Below are positions 1 to 8,907 of a DNA stretch of 64,000 bases, piece by piece (within the stretch, counting starts at the first letter, position 1; every line of letters starts with the position of its first letter). Under the pieces are notes generated by a model. That model was not told where the DNA came from, ran no database searches, and was given only the letters and a program-made list of their open reading frames with translations. This stretch comes from Cyclobacteriaceae bacterium. Its GTDB lineage: Bacteria > Bacteroidota > Bacteroidia > Cytophagales > Cyclobacteriaceae. Location of the stretch: the NCBI GenBank assembly GCA_019638395.1, contig JAHBTX010000003.1, forward strand, positions 62,001 to 126,000. Reading direction: 5' to 3'. Made by a program: the position numbers and the translations under genes.

Positions 1-2
1 AA

Positions 3-65
3 GAGTACCAGCGAATGGTGAGTGCTCCCGAGCGCAAATCAAAGGAGAGGGAATTGCAAGACTAA
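3..65 (+). CDS. rpoC: C-terminal tail of upstream gene, probably rpoC
   Basis: This is an open frame entering from the left edge and ending at a TAA, about 20 residues long, beginning EYQRMVSAPE and rich in charged residues. In Bacteroidota the gene before the DUF3467-rpsL-rpsG-fusA block is normally rpoC, whose product ends in a short charged tail after a REYQ/EEYxxM-like stretch. The assignment rests on this context and the weak tail resemblance only; no catalytic part is visible. Confidence 0.5.
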   Translation, partial: EYQRMVSAPERKSKERELQD

Positions 66-89
66 ATTGAATTACCAATAGCCTATTTA

Positions 90-123
90 TCAATTAGCCG
101 ATGGAAAACCATTGGCTAATTGA
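90..123 (+). terminator. Long hairpin between the rpoC end and the DUF3467 gene
   Basis: A 15-bp stem (TCAATTAGCCGATGG with CCATTGGCTAATTGA, one G-U pair) closes on an AAAA loop and is followed by TTTTAT. The shape fits an intrinsic terminator, though the T-run is short. It would end the rpoB-rpoC transcript or act as a partial terminator or processing site before the DUF3467 gene. Confidence 0.6.
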
Positions 124-153
124 TTTTATCGGCCGACCGAAAATTAAAATTTT

Positions 154-477
154 ATGGCAGAGCAAAAGAACAACCCACCCCAGAATCAGATTAATATTGA
201 GCTTTCCGAAGAAGTGGCGGAAGGAATCTATTCCAACCTGGCTATGATTGCCCACTCCAATAGCGAATTTGTAATTGATTTTATCCGGCTAATGCCCGGT
301 GTGCCCAAGGCTCGGGTAAAATCAAGAATTATTATTACACCCGAACATGCCAAAAGACTTTTGGCAGCCCTAAAGGATAACATCAGCAAATACGAGGCTA
401 CATTTGGCCCGATTAAACAAACCAACGATGCCCCTCAGTTTCCTATGAATTTTGGCGGTACGATGGGTGAGGCTTAG
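154..477 (+). CDS. DUF3467 domain protein
   Basis: A 107-residue soluble protein with no signal peptide or membrane segment. The core (about residues 12-88) has the DUF3467 pattern: an EEVAEGIYSNLAMIAHS opening, an FVIDF strand, a PGVPKARVKSRIIITPEHAKRLL segment and a closing helix that continues into a Gly/Met-rich tail. The biochemical role of DUF3467 is not established. The gene lies between the rpoC end and rpsL, a position common in Bacteroidota, which suggests coupling to RNA polymerase or ribosome synthesis (inference). A hairpin lies upstream and a separate rpsL promoter lies downstream. Confidence 0.85.
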   Translation: MAEQKNNPPQNQINIELSEEVAEGIYSNLAMIAHSNSEFVIDFIRLMPGVPKARVKSRIIITPEHAKRLLAALKDNISKYEATFGPIKQTNDAPQFPMNFGGTMGEA

Positions 478-530
478 TCCGAAAATAAGTGGATTTAGCC
501 AAATAGATAGGAAAAATCTTAAGTAAGGGT

Positions 531-561
531 TTTGCATCCTATCGTACTTTAAATACCTTTG
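531..561 (+). promoter_or_regulatory. Bacteroidota sigma-A type promoter for rpsL cluster
   Basis: TTTG at 531-534 is followed after exactly 19 bases by TACCTTTG at 554-561. This matches the phylum consensus TTTG-N19-TAnnTTTG. The predicted start lies near 567, giving a leader of about 33 bases before rpsL. It is one of the clearest promoters in the window and lets the ribosomal genes be transcribed independently of rpoC. Confidence 0.75.
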
Positions 562-599
562 CAGTCCTTATTTTTTAAGGGTTATAAAACGAAATATAA

Positions 600-1022
600 A
601 TGCCTACCATTCAGCAACTTGTAAGAAAAGGCAGAAAGAAATTGACTTTTAAGTCAAAGTCTCCAGCCCTCGATTCTTGCCCTCAGCGTAGGGGAGTTTG
701 TACCCGTGTGTACACAACAACCCCAAAAAAACCGAATTCGGCCATGCGTAAAGTGGCCCGTGTACGCCTAACCAACCACAGGGAGGTGAACGCCTACATT
801 CCGGGCGAGGGGCACAATCTTCAAGAACACTCTATTGTGTTAATCCGCGGAGGCCGGGTTAAAGATTTGCCGGGTGTTCGTTACCACATTGTAAGGGGTG
901 CATTGGATACCTCAGGTGTAAACGGACGTCTGCAAAGCCGTTCTAAGTATGGTGCAAAACGCCCTAAAGCTGGTGCCGCAGCTTCTGCTGCCAAAGGTGC
1001 TCCTGCAAAAGGCAAAAAATAG
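600..1022 (+). CDS. rpsL: 30S ribosomal protein S12
   Basis: A 140-residue S12 of the decoding centre. The hallmark loop [18 protein letters not shown] (about residues 40-57) and the second loop [13 protein letters not shown] (about 84-96) are intact. Lys43 and Lys88, the usual sites of streptomycin-resistance changes, are both present. The C-terminus carries an Ala/Lys-rich extension of about 15-20 residues beyond the E. coli length, as is common in this phylum. It is the first gene of the rpsL-rpsG-fusA-rpsJ run, with a strong promoter directly upstream and 10 bases to rpsG. Confidence 0.98.
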   Translation: MPTIQQLVRKGRKKLTFKSKSPALDSCPQRRGVCTRVYTTTPKKPNSAMRKVARVRLTNHREVNAYIPGEGHNLQEHSIVLIRGGRVKDLPGVRYHIVRGALDTSGVNGRLQSRSKYGAKRPKAGAAASAAKGAPAKGKK

Positions 1023-1032
1023 TAATTAGATT

Positions 1033-1503
1033 ATGAGAAAGGCTAAACCCAAGAAAAGATACCTGCTGCCCGATCCTAAGTTTGGTGACACACTGGTTAC
1101 CAAATTTGTGAACTACATGATGGAGCAAGGCAAGAAAAGTGTTGCATACAATATTTTCTACGATGCCATAGCGCAGGTGGAAAAGAAAACCGGTGGCGAA
1201 CCAGGGCTTGAAGTTTGGAAGCGCGCCATGAACAATGTGATGCCTTCTGTAGAAGTGAAGAGCCGTAGAGTTGGTGGAGCAACTTTTCAGGTGCCGGTAG
1301 AAATCAGACCAGAGCGTAAAATCAACTTAAGCATTAAGTGGCTGATTGATTATGCTCGCGCCCGTGGTGAAAAAACCATGATGGATAAATTGGCGGCAGA
1401 AATCATCGCAGCATCGAAAGGTGAAGGAGCGGCTATCAAAAAGAAAGATGATACGCACCGGATGGCAGAGGCGAACAAGGCGTTTTCACATTTCAGATTA
1501 TAA
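1033..1503 (+). CDS. rpsG: 30S ribosomal protein S7
   Basis: A 156-residue S7, which nucleates assembly of the 30S head. The N-terminal basic arm (MRKAKPKKR), the segment [15 protein letters not shown] and the conserved [18 protein letters not shown] motif (about residues 75-92) are all present, as is the basic C-terminal helix with [13 protein letters not shown]. Length matches the bacterial family. Ten bases separate it from rpsL and six from fusA, so the genes are co-transcribed and probably translationally coupled. Confidence 0.98.
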   Translation: MRKAKPKKRYLLPDPKFGDTLVTKFVNYMMEQGKKSVAYNIFYDAIAQVEKKTGGEPGLEVWKRAMNNVMPSVEVKSRRVGGATFQVPVEIRPERKINLSIKWLIDYARARGEKTMMDKLAAEIIAASKGEGAAIKKKDDTHRMAEANKAFSHFRL

Positions 1504-1509
1504 TCCTAC

Positions 1510-3624
1510 ATGGCAAGAGATCTTAAATACACCCGTAATATTGGTATTGCTGCGCACATTGATGCCGGCAAAACCACCACCACCGAACGTATTCTCTACT
1601 ATGCAGGTGTAAACCACAAAATTGGCGAGGTGCACGAAGGTGCCGCTACCATGGACTGGATGGCACAAGAGCAAGAGCGTGGTATTACCATTACCTCTGC
1701 AGCTACTACCGTGCATTGGAAATACCGCAATCAAGAGTACCACGTCAACATTATCGATACTCCTGGGCACGTTGACTTTACCGTAGAGGTAAACCGTTCC
1801 CTTCGTGTGTTAGATGGTTTGGTGTTTTTGTTCAGTTCTGTTGATGGCGTTGAACCACAATCAGAAACCAACTGGCGTTTGGCCGACAATTATAAAGTTG
1901 CCCGCATCGGATTTGTTAACAAAATGGACCGTTCAGGTGCTGACTTTTTGGGTGTTTGTAAACAGGTAAAAGAAAAATTAGGTAGCAAGGCGGTGGCATT
2001 ACAGTTACCGATTGGTGCCGAAGATAATTTCAAAGGCGTGGTTGACTTGATTAACAACCGCGGCATTATCTGGAATGAGGCTGACAAGGGAATGACCTTC
2101 CAGGAAGTTCCGATTCCGGATGATATGAAGGAAGAAGCACACGAGTATCGTGAAAAACTGCTCGAAGCTGTTGCTGAGTATGACGAAACCTTGATTGAGA
2201 AGTTCTTTGAAGATCCTAATTCAATCACTGAAAAAGAAATTCTAACAGCTTTGCGCAAAGCTGTTATTGATATGAAGATTGTACCTATGGTGTGCGGATC
2301 TTCTTTCAAGAACAAAGGTGTACAAACCATGCTTGACTATGTGATGGAATTACTTCCTTCACCATTAGATAAGGATGTGATTGTAGGTACGAATCCTGAC
2401 ACCGAAGAAGAAGTTGAAATTCGTCCAACAGAAAGCGAACCGTTTGTAGGTCTTGCATTTAAAATTGCAACTGATCCATTCGTAGGGCGCCTTTGCTTTG
2501 TTCGTGCTTATTCGGGTGTGTTGGATTCGGGTTCATACATTAAGAATACCCGCTCCGGACAGAAGGAGCGTATCTCGCGTGTGTTCCAGATGCACGCTAA
2601 TAAGCAGAACCAGATTGAAAGACTTCAGGCGGGTGATATCGGTGCCGTTGTAGGCTTCAAAGACATTAAGACTGGCGATACACTTTGCGATGAAAAACGT
2701 CCGGTGGTATTAGAGTCCATGATCTTCCCCGAGCCGGTTATTGGATATGCTATTGAACCGAAGAAGCAAGCTGATGCCGATAAGTTAGGTATGGCTATTG
2801 CCAAACTGGTAGAAGAAGATCCTACACTGCGTGTCAATACCGATCAGGAAACTGGTCAGACCATTCTACGCGGTATGGGTGAATTGCACCTTGAAATTAT
2901 CATTGATCGCTTAAAGCGCGAATTTAAAGTTGAAATCAATCAAGGCGCGCCTCAGGTTGCTTACAAAGAAGCGCTTACCAAGTCGGTTGAACATAAAGAA
3001 GTTTATAAGAAGCAGACCGGTGGCCGTGGTAAGTTTGCCGATATTGTATTCGAAATCGGGCCACGCGAACTTGGACCAGAAGATAAGCCAGGGCTTGAAT
3101 TTGTGAACGACATCGTAGGTGGTGTTATTCCGCGCGAATTCATTCCTGCTGTTCAAAAAGGTTTTGATCAGGCAATGGTTAACGGACCTTTGGCTGGTTA
3201 TCCGATCGACTCGATGAAAGTAAGATTGTTTCACGGTTCATACCACGATGTGGACTCTGACTCATTATCGTTTGAATTGGCAGCCCGCATTGGCTTTAAA
3301 GAAGCAGCTTCCAAGTGTGCCCCCCAGTTGTTAGAACCGATTATGGGTGTAGAAGTAATTCTACCAGATGAATATACCGGTTCTGTAACGGGCGACTTAA
3401 ACAGAAGACGTGGTATCATGAAAGGTATGGATACCCGTGGTGGTGCACAGGTTATCAAAGCCGATGTGCCATTGGCAGAATTGTTCGGATACATTACTGA
3501 TTTAAGAACCCTTACATCAGGTCGTGCATCTGCAACACTTACATTCTCGCACTATGCACCAGTACCAAAGAACCTGGCCGATAAAGTAATTGAAGAAGTT
3601 AAAGGCGCAGTAGCCGCTAAATAA
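1510..3624 (+). CDS. fusA: Elongation factor G
   Basis: A 704-residue translational GTPase that drives translocation of tRNA and mRNA. The G domain shows P-loop [14 protein letters not shown] (from about residue 15), switch [10 protein letters not shown] and the G4 motif NKMD. Domains II-V follow, with the domain IV segment GGRGKFADI and C-terminal [19 protein letters not shown]. Length is normal. It starts six bases after rpsG and is followed by rpsJ; no tuf gene is interposed, unlike the E. coli str operon. Confidence 0.98.
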   Translation: MARDLKYTRNIGIAAHIDAGKTTTTERILYYAGVNHKIGEVHEGAATMDWMAQEQERGITITSAATTVHWKYRNQEYHVNIIDTPGHVDFTVEVNRSLRVLDGLVFLFSSVDGVEPQSETNWRLADNYKVARIGFVNKMDRSGADFLGVCKQVKEKLGSKAVALQLPIGAEDNFKGVVDLINNRGIIWNEADKGMTFQEVPIPDDMKEEAHEYREKLLEAVAEYDETLIEKFFEDPNSITEKEILTALRKAVIDMKIVPMVCGSSFKNKGVQTMLDYVMELLPSPLDKDVIVGTNPDTEEEVEIRPTESEPFVGLAFKIATDPFVGRLCFVRAYSGVLDSGSYIKNTRSGQKERISRVFQMHANKQNQIERLQAGDIGAVVGFKDIKTGDTLCDEKRPVVLESMIFPEPVIGYAIEPKKQADADKLGMAIAKLVEEDPTLRVNTDQETGQTILRGMGELHLEIIIDRLKREFKVEINQGAPQVAYKEALTKSVEHKEVYKKQTGGRGKFADIVFEIGPRELGPEDKPGLEFVNDIVGGVIPREFIPAVQKGFDQAMVNGPLAGYPIDSMKVRLFHGSYHDVDSDSLSFELAARIGFKEAASKCAPQLLEPIMGVEVILPDEYTGSVTGDLNRRRGIMKGMDTRGGAQVIKADVPLAELFGYITDLRTLTSGRASATLTFSHYAPVPKNLADKVIEEVKGAVAAK

Positions 3625-3645
3625 AATCTAAAAGACGTTTAGATC

Positions 3646-3951
3646 ATGAATCAGAAAATCAGAATTAAACTTAAGTCTTACGACCACAATCTGGTTGATA
3701 AGTCATCTGAAAAAATTGTGCGTGCTGTAAAAGCTACTGGTGCTGTGGTTAGCGGACCAATTCCGTTGCCAACTGAGAAGGAAAAATTCACCGTCCTTCG
3801 CTCGCCTCACGTAAACAAGAAATCGCGCGAGCAGTTTCAGCTTTGCACTTACAAGCGTTTGGTTGATATTTACAGCAACAGTGCCAAAACAGTTGATGCG
3901 TTGATGAAACTGGAATTACCAAGTGGTGTGGACGTTGAAATAAAAGTGTAG
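3646..3951 (+). CDS. rpsJ: 30S ribosomal protein S10
   Basis: A 101-residue S10 (NusE), a 30S head protein that also takes part in transcription antitermination complexes. The signature [27 protein letters not shown] spans about residues 38-64, and the C-terminus GVDVEIKV is typical. It follows fusA by 21 bases. The usual S10-operon successor rplC is absent; a terminator follows directly, so the cluster ends here. Confidence 0.98.
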   Translation: MNQKIRIKLKSYDHNLVDKSSEKIVRAVKATGAVVSGPIPLPTEKEKFTVLRSPHVNKKSREQFQLCTYKRLVDIYSNSAKTVDALMKLELPSGVDVEIKV

Positions 3952-3976
3952 TACAAATCTTTTAGTTAAGAGTTAC

Positions 3977-4003
3977 AAAAAAGCACCTTCGGGTGCTTTT
4001 TTT
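3977..4003 (+). terminator. Intrinsic terminator after rpsJ
   Basis: A perfect 11-bp stem (AAAAAAGCACC with GGTGCTTTTTT) closes on a TTCG tetraloop and ends in a run of seven T. This is a textbook intrinsic terminator, 25 bases after the rpsJ stop codon. Confidence 0.93.
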
Positions 4004-4014
4004 ATTGGCTCATA

Positions 4015-4044
4015 TTTGGGTATAAATTAAAATCATTACTTTTG
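4015..4044 (+). promoter_or_regulatory. Promoter for TonB receptor operon
   Basis: TTTG at 4015-4018 is followed after 18 bases by TACTTTTG at 4037-4044, matching the Bacteroidota promoter form. It lies between the rpsJ terminator and the ATG at 4079, leaving a leader of about 30 bases. Confidence 0.65.
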
Positions 4045-4078
4045 AACTCTACTAAATCTATAGACTTTAAGTACATTT

Positions 4079-6652
4079 ATGAAAAAAATTTTACATTGGC
4101 TTTTTGTAGTTATACTAACTACCTCTGCTGTGCACGGTCAGAGTACTGTTACAGGTATAATTAAAGATAGCGAAGGTGTGGCACTGGAAGCTGCAACCGT
4201 GGTGATACGCGGCACCAACACCTATGCTGTTACCAATGCAAAGGGTGAGTTCTCTTTACAAACAACACAAAAAGTTCCTTTTATTATACGGATCAGCTCG
4301 GTAGGTTTTAAACCTCAGGATTTTCAAATAATTGAGCTTGGTGCTAAACCGTTAGAGATAGTACTAATTAATGATGGGGAATTAGAAGAAGTAGTAGTAA
4401 CCGCACGCAGGCGTACTGAAACGGTTCAGGAAGTTCCAATTCCAATCTCGGTAGTGGACGGGCTTCTGATAGAAGATGCCGGTGCATTTAATGTTAACCG
4501 ACTTAAAGAGTTTGTTCCCTCTGTTCAGCTCTATACATCTAATCCTCGAAATACAGGAATTAATATTCGGGGACTTGGTTCCCCCTTTGGGCTAACCAAC
4601 GATGGTCTCGATCCGGGTGTAGGTTTCTATGTAGATGGTGTGTATTATGCCCGACCAGCCGCGGCAACTTTTGATTTTATAGACATCGAACAAATAGAAG
4701 TTTTACGCGGGCCGCAGGGTACTTTGTTTGGTAAGAACACGACCTCGGGTGCATTTAATATCACTTCGCGCAAAGCGAGTTTCACACCAGGTGCAGATTT
4801 TGAAGTGAGTTATGGAAACTATGGATATGTGCAGGCTAAGAGTTCAATTACAGGCCCACTGAGTAAAAAAATAGCAGGACGGTTATCGTTCTCAGGCACA
4901 CAACGCGATGGAGTGATTGAAAATGTGCGCACAGGAAAATATACGAACGATATTAATAACCTTGGATTTAGAGCTCAACTGCTATTTACTCCGTCCAGCA
5001 ATACATCTATTACATTCGCAGCAGATGCTTCGCGCCAGCGACCGGATGGATATGCGCAGGTGGTGGCAGGTATAGTTGAAACAAAACGGCCAGCGTATCG
5101 TCAATTTAATGCGATTATCACAGAATTAAATTATACCCTTCCCAGTACAAATGCGTTCGATCGTAAAATTGACCATGACACTCCCTGGAACTCGGGTAAT
5201 GATTTAGGTGGAGTATCGATCAACATTGATTCAAAACTAGGCCCCGGCACTTTAACTTCCACTTCTGCTTGGCGCTATTGGAATTGGGATCCATCGAATG
5301 ATCGCGACTTTACAGGGTTACAGGCATTGGCGAAATCACAAAACCCAGCGGAGCACAGAAACTGGTCGCAGGAAGTTCGGTATGCGGGTGAATTCTCGCC
5401 TCGCTTAAGCGGAGTAGTAGGTCTGTTTTTTATAGATCAGGAAGTGAAAATAAATGGAACGGAAGAATCGGGTTCGGCTCAATGGCGATTCTCTAAAAGT
5501 TCTACCAGTGCGTTGTGGGAAACCCCCGGGCTTTTTGAAGGCTATGGAATTCGAACACAGTCGTCAATTAAATCGTTAAGTGCCGCTACCTTTGCCAATG
5601 TGGATTGGGAAGTGGTGGAACGATTACATGTGTTGCCAGGTATTCGATTTAATTACGATCAAAAAGATGTAGTGTATAATCGAACAGCTTATGGTGGGTT
5701 AGATACAGCCACCTACAATGGTACGCAATCCGAAAAAGTAGCTTTACAGAATTTAAAAAATGGAGTTTACAGTAGTCAAGCTTACGTGGCGGATGCGGAA
5801 GAAAACAATTTCACCTATCAACTTACGGTGGCTTACAGATTGAATAAACGCTTCAATGCATTTGGTACTTATTCAACCAGTTTTAAACCTGTGGGCGTAA
5901 ATGTTGCGGGCTTGCCAACTATTAATGGCCAACCGGCAACAGATCTTGCTGTGATAAAACCTGAAGATGTAAAGCATATTGAATTCGGAATTAAAACTTC
6001 TCCCACAACCAACTCAACTTTAAACTTAACTTTTCATAATACCGATATAAATAATTATCAAACCAATGTGCAATCGCCCGAGTTAGGTGTTAACCGTGGC
6101 TATATCGCCAATGCTGAAAAAGTGAATGTGCTGGGCGTTGAATTAGATGCCAACATTAAAGTGAATAAACACTTGTCGTTTTACGGTGCCATTGCTTATA
6201 CCGAAGGTAAATACGTGAGGTTTACCAATGCCCCTCTGCCGCTTGAGTTAACAGGCCAGGTAATTGACGGGGTGCAGGTTGCGTTTCAGGACATCTCAGG
6301 TGGCGTTATTCCAGGATTATCAAAGTGGGCCGGATCTTTTGGTGGTGAGTTTAGTACGCCTGTTAACTCGTTAAACGGTAAATTCTTTGTTGCATTTGAT
6401 ACTTATTACCGCTCGGAATTTTCTTCTAGTCCATCTCCATCTGCTTACTTAAATATTGATGGGTATGCGTTATTAAATGCCAGGGCTGGTGTAAGAGTTT
6501 CAACTGGAATCTCGGCTTCCATCTGGGCTCGCAACCTCTTCAACAAAGATTATTATGAACAATTGTTACCAGCAGGAGGCAATGCCGGGCATTATGCAGG
6601 TGTATTGGGCGATCCGGCCACTTATGGTATTACATTACGTTATTCCTATTAA
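4079..6652 (+). CDS. TonB-dependent outer-membrane receptor with carboxypeptidase-regulatory-like domain
   Basis: An 857-residue receptor with a signal peptide ending near VHGQ, then a CarboxypepD_reg-like beta-sandwich (about 22-95; TVTGIIKDSEGVALEAATV), a plug domain (about 105-235; EEVVVTARRR, INIRGLG, IEVLRGPQGTLFGKNTTSGAFNI) and a 22-strand-type barrel ending in the aromatic signal YGITLRYSY. At 857 residues it is shorter than SusC-type glycan transporters and no SusD partner follows, so a siderophore, vitamin or small-ligand receptor is more likely. It is the first gene of an operon with a DUF2490 protein and a TauE/SafE exporter. The substrate cannot be told from sequence alone. Confidence 0.93.
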   Translation: MKKILHWLFVVILTTSAVHGQSTVTGIIKDSEGVALEAATVVIRGTNTYAVTNAKGEFSLQTTQKVPFIIRISSVGFKPQDFQIIELGAKPLEIVLINDGELEEVVVTARRRTETVQEVPIPISVVDGLLIEDAGAFNVNRLKEFVPSVQLYTSNPRNTGINIRGLGSPFGLTNDGLDPGVGFYVDGVYYARPAAATFDFIDIEQIEVLRGPQGTLFGKNTTSGAFNITSRKASFTPGADFEVSYGNYGYVQAKSSITGPLSKKIAGRLSFSGTQRDGVIENVRTGKYTNDINNLGFRAQLLFTPSSNTSITFAADASRQRPDGYAQVVAGIVETKRPAYRQFNAIITELNYTLPSTNAFDRKIDHDTPWNSGNDLGGVSINIDSKLGPGTLTSTSAWRYWNWDPSNDRDFTGLQALAKSQNPAEHRNWSQEVRYAGEFSPRLSGVVGLFFIDQEVKINGTEESGSAQWRFSKSSTSALWETPGLFEGYGIRTQSSIKSLSAATFANVDWEVVERLHVLPGIRFNYDQKDVVYNRTAYGGLDTATYNGTQSEKVALQNLKNGVYSSQAYVADAEENNFTYQLTVAYRLNKRFNAFGTYSTSFKPVGVNVAGLPTINGQPATDLAVIKPEDVKHIEFGIKTSPTTNSTLNLTFHNTDINNYQTNVQSPELGVNRGYIANAEKVNVLGVELDANIKVNKHLSFYGAIAYTEGKYVRFTNAPLPLELTGQVIDGVQVAFQDISGGVIPGLSKWAGSFGGEFSTPVNSLNGKFFVAFDTYYRSEFSSSPSPSAYLNIDGYALLNARAGVRVSTGISASIWARNLFNKDYYEQLLPAGGNAGHYAGVLGDPATYGITLRYSY

Positions 6653-6675
6653 GTTTGTAGGAATAACTACTTGTC

Positions 6676-7416
6676 ATGAGAAGATTGTTGATTACTGTTT
6701 TATGCTTAGGTTTTTGTTGTTCGATAGCAATAGCCCAGAATAAGAATAAAGAATTTCGTCAACAAACCTGGACCGGCTATTTTAATCAAACCCGGCTTTC
6801 GAATAAATGGGGTCTTTGGGCTGATGTTCATTTTCGTTTAACAGAAGATTTTACGAACCGACTCGGCTTGAGCATTTTTCGTATTGCACCTGTTTATTAT
6901 GTAACAGATCAAACCAGAATATCTTCAGGCTATGCCTACATCACAAACCACAATGTTGATCCGATACCAGATTTGCCTGAACACAGGCTATGGCAGCAGG
7001 TACAATGGTTTGATAAAAAGCAGCGACTTAGTCTGGCACAATACTTTAGGGTAGAAGAGCGCTTTCGCAGAACACTGGAAGCTGGCGAATTGAGTGATGA
7101 TTATACATTCAGCTGGCGATTTCGGTATAATTTTGCAATTACTATTCCGCTTACACGAAAAACAATAGCGCCTAAAACACCATTCCTTTTTCTTAATGAT
7201 GAGGTTCACGTAAGTGCCGGTAAAAACATTGGCAATAATTATTTAGATCAGAACCGGTTATTTGGTGGGGTGGGCTACCAGTTTACGGCACAGCTAAATG
7301 CGCAGATCGGTTACTTATATGTGTTTCAGCAGTTAGCCGCATCCAATACGTTTGTGCATACCGATGCCATTCGGTTTTTTGTATTCCATAATCTCGATTT
7401 CAGAAACAAAGAATAG
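6676..7416 (+). CDS. DUF2490 outer-membrane beta-barrel protein
   Basis: A 246-residue exported protein with signal peptide MRRLLITVLCLGFCCSIAIA cleaved before QNKN. The mature part alternates short aromatic strands and has the DUF2490 pattern: WTGYFNQTRLSNKWGLWADVH, then RIAPVYYV, ISSGYAYI, EHRLWQQVQW and ARIN-type closing strands, ending in an aromatic C-terminus. DUF2490 members are predicted outer-membrane barrels of unknown function. It lies 23 bases after the TonB receptor, and the next start codon follows its stop codon immediately, so the three genes form an operon. Confidence 0.85.
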   Translation: MRRLLITVLCLGFCCSIAIAQNKNKEFRQQTWTGYFNQTRLSNKWGLWADVHFRLTEDFTNRLGLSIFRIAPVYYVTDQTRISSGYAYITNHNVDPIPDLPEHRLWQQVQWFDKKQRLSLAQYFRVEERFRRTLEAGELSDDYTFSWRFRYNFAITIPLTRKTIAPKTPFLFLNDEVHVSAGKNIGNNYLDQNRLFGGVGYQFTAQLNAQIGYLYVFQQLAASNTFVHTDAIRFFVFHNLDFRNKE

Positions 7417-8355
7417 ATGCGTCCGGAAAACATAGAAGAAGACGAGAAACTCATCTATGATGAGAAGCCAGAGCCACCTGAGCCACGCAGCAAACCGCGG
7501 CACATCTGGATATTACTCGGAGTGCTTACTTCTATAGTACTTATACTAATTGCTTTTTTTGGTTCCGACACACTCTCGCAATATGATTGGCGATCGGTAG
7601 TGGGGCCTGACTTTTTGTTGTTTGTGCTGGGAGGATTTATCGCCCAAATGATTGATGGCTCGTTAGGAATGGCTTATGGTGTAAGTGCCACTTCATTCTT
7701 GTTGTCGTTTGGAGTATCACCGGCTGCTTCCAGTGCCAGTGTGCATACGGCAGAAATATTTACCAGCGGAGTTTCCGGGTTAACGCATCTTCGCTTTCAG
7801 AACGTAAACAAAAAACTGTTTAAGAGTTTATTGATACCCGGCATGCTGGGTGCTATTGCCGGTGCGTACATCTTATCTTCCTTAGATGAGTATAACTATA
7901 TTATAAGGCCGCTTGTAGCAGCATATACGCTTATTCTGGGGTTGGCCATTATTCGTAAAGCAGTACTGATGCAAATCCGCAAACGGAGGAAAACCAAAAA
8001 CGTTCCGGCACTTGCAAGCTTTGGTGGCTTTATGGATTCGATAGGTGGAGGTGGTTGGGGGCCGATTGTTTCTACAACTTTGATTGCACGCGGTCGGCAT
8101 CCGCGTTATACTATTGGTTCGGTAAACCTGGCTGAGTTCTTTGTGTCATTTGCAAGTTCACTCACATTCTTTGCTACCATCGGCCTTAGCCATATTCAGA
8201 TTATTGTAGGCCTGATATTAGGGGGTATTATCGCGGCTCCTATCGCGGCAACCATCACCCGAAAGTTACCCGTTAAGCGGATGATGATTCTGGTTGGGGT
8301 AGTGGTTATCTTAGTTAGTATTCGATTGTTGGTTAAATCCATTGCTGCAATTTGA
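7417..8355 (+). CDS. TauE/SafE (TSUP) family membrane exporter
   Basis: A 312-residue integral membrane protein. A charged cytoplasmic N-terminus of about 28 residues (EPPEPRSKPRH) precedes an isolated membrane segment, followed by the TSUP core with the hallmark GGFIAQMIDGSLGMAYGVSATS (about residues 68-90) and the repeat GGFMDSIGGGGWGPIVSTTL (about 205-224). Family members move sulfite, sulfoacetate or other organosulfur anions. The ATG abuts the stop of the DUF2490 gene, so translation is probably coupled. The operon pairs an outer-membrane receptor with an inner-membrane exporter; whether they share a substrate is unknown. Confidence 0.88.
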   Translation: MRPENIEEDEKLIYDEKPEPPEPRSKPRHIWILLGVLTSIVLILIAFFGSDTLSQYDWRSVVGPDFLLFVLGGFIAQMIDGSLGMAYGVSATSFLLSFGVSPAASSASVHTAEIFTSGVSGLTHLRFQNVNKKLFKSLLIPGMLGAIAGAYILSSLDEYNYIIRPLVAAYTLILGLAIIRKAVLMQIRKRRKTKNVPALASFGGFMDSIGGGGWGPIVSTTLIARGRHPRYTIGSVNLAEFFVSFASSLTFFATIGLSHIQIIVGLILGGIIAAPIAATITRKLPVKRMMILVGVVVILVSIRLLVKSIAAI

Positions 8356-8383
8356 TGAGTGCTTTCAACTAACAAATTTCATT

Positions 8384-8391
8384 TATCTTCG
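8384..8391 (+). promoter_or_regulatory. Minus-7 element just before SET gene
   Basis: TATCTTCG fits the TAnnTTTG/TAnnTTCG form of Bacteroidota minus-7 elements. A start about six bases downstream would fall at or next to the ATG at 8399, implying a nearly leaderless mRNA. No convincing TTTG lies at the usual upstream distance, so the call is tentative. Confidence 0.4.
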
Positions 8392-8398
8392 CGCCCCT

Positions 8399-8905
8399 AT
8401 GGCATTGTTAGAAAAGAAGATGATGATCAAGAAGTCAACTTTACCCGGAGCCGGTAAAGGACTTTTTACAAAAGTGTTTATACCTAAAGGTACCCGTATT
8501 GTAGAATACAAGGGCGAGATTGTTACCTGGAAGGAAGTTCAGAAAATGGCAGACGACCGCAACGGATATGTTTTTTTCTTTAATAATCAATATTGTATTG
8601 ATGCCTGGAAAACAAAAAAAGGAATTGCCCATTATGCCAACGATGCCCGCGGTATTGTGCGCGTGGAGGGCGTGAAGAATAATTCGGAGTACGTTACTGA
8701 AAAAAAGCGATGTTACATTGAAGCTTCACGCGATATACCTGCCGGTGCAGAAATTCTGGTAGGCTATGGTGGTGAATATTGGCAAGCCATTCGATACAAT
8801 ATCAGGTTAGAACAACGCAACAAGGAGAAGGAAGGGAAGAAAGCGAGTAAGAAAGTAGAGCTGCCGCATCATGTGGCAACTAAACGTACCAGCAAAAAGA
8901 AATAG
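8399..8905 (+). CDS. SET domain protein, probable lysine methyltransferase
   Basis: A 168-residue protein. The start at 8399 (MALLEKKMMIKKSTLPG) is preferred over an ATG 57 bases upstream, because that one overlaps the preceding gene and lacks conserved sequence. The SET fold spans about residues 8-135: STLPGAGKGLFTK (cofactor-side G-x-G-like loop), IPKGTRIVEYKGEIV, then AHYANDARG in place of the usual RFINHSCxPN, and IPAGAEILVGYGGEYW closing the pseudoknot. A basic tail (KKASKKVELPHHVATKRTSKKK) could bind nucleic acid. The substrate is unknown. A second SET gene faces it on the opposite strand two bases away. Confidence 0.85.
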   Translation: MALLEKKMMIKKSTLPGAGKGLFTKVFIPKGTRIVEYKGEIVTWKEVQKMADDRNGYVFFFNNQYCIDAWKTKKGIAHYANDARGIVRVEGVKNNSEYVTEKKRCYIEASRDIPAGAEILVGYGGEYWQAIRYNIRLEQRNKEKEGKKASKKVELPHHVATKRTSKKK

Positions 8906-8907
8906 TT

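Noticed and set aside
566-580. Small CCTTA/TAAGG hairpin in the rpsL leader, as a possible autoregulatory site
   Set aside because: Only five base pairs with an all-T loop; no known S12/S7 regulatory structure is matched.
720-890. Streptomycin-resistance alleles in rpsL
   Set aside because: Lys43 and Lys88 are both present, so the common resistance substitutions are absent.
1421-1612. Open frame of 63 codons across the rpsG-fusA junction
   Set aside because: It is a shifted reading of two conserved genes with no start context of its own.
1890-2330. A 146-codon open frame on the minus strand inside fusA
   Set aside because: It lies wholly antisense to a highly conserved gene, and its composition is a mirror of fusA codons with no recognisable protein pattern. 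Other long antisense frames, such as 11353-11733, 23245-23661 and 51467-51916, were left out for the same reason.
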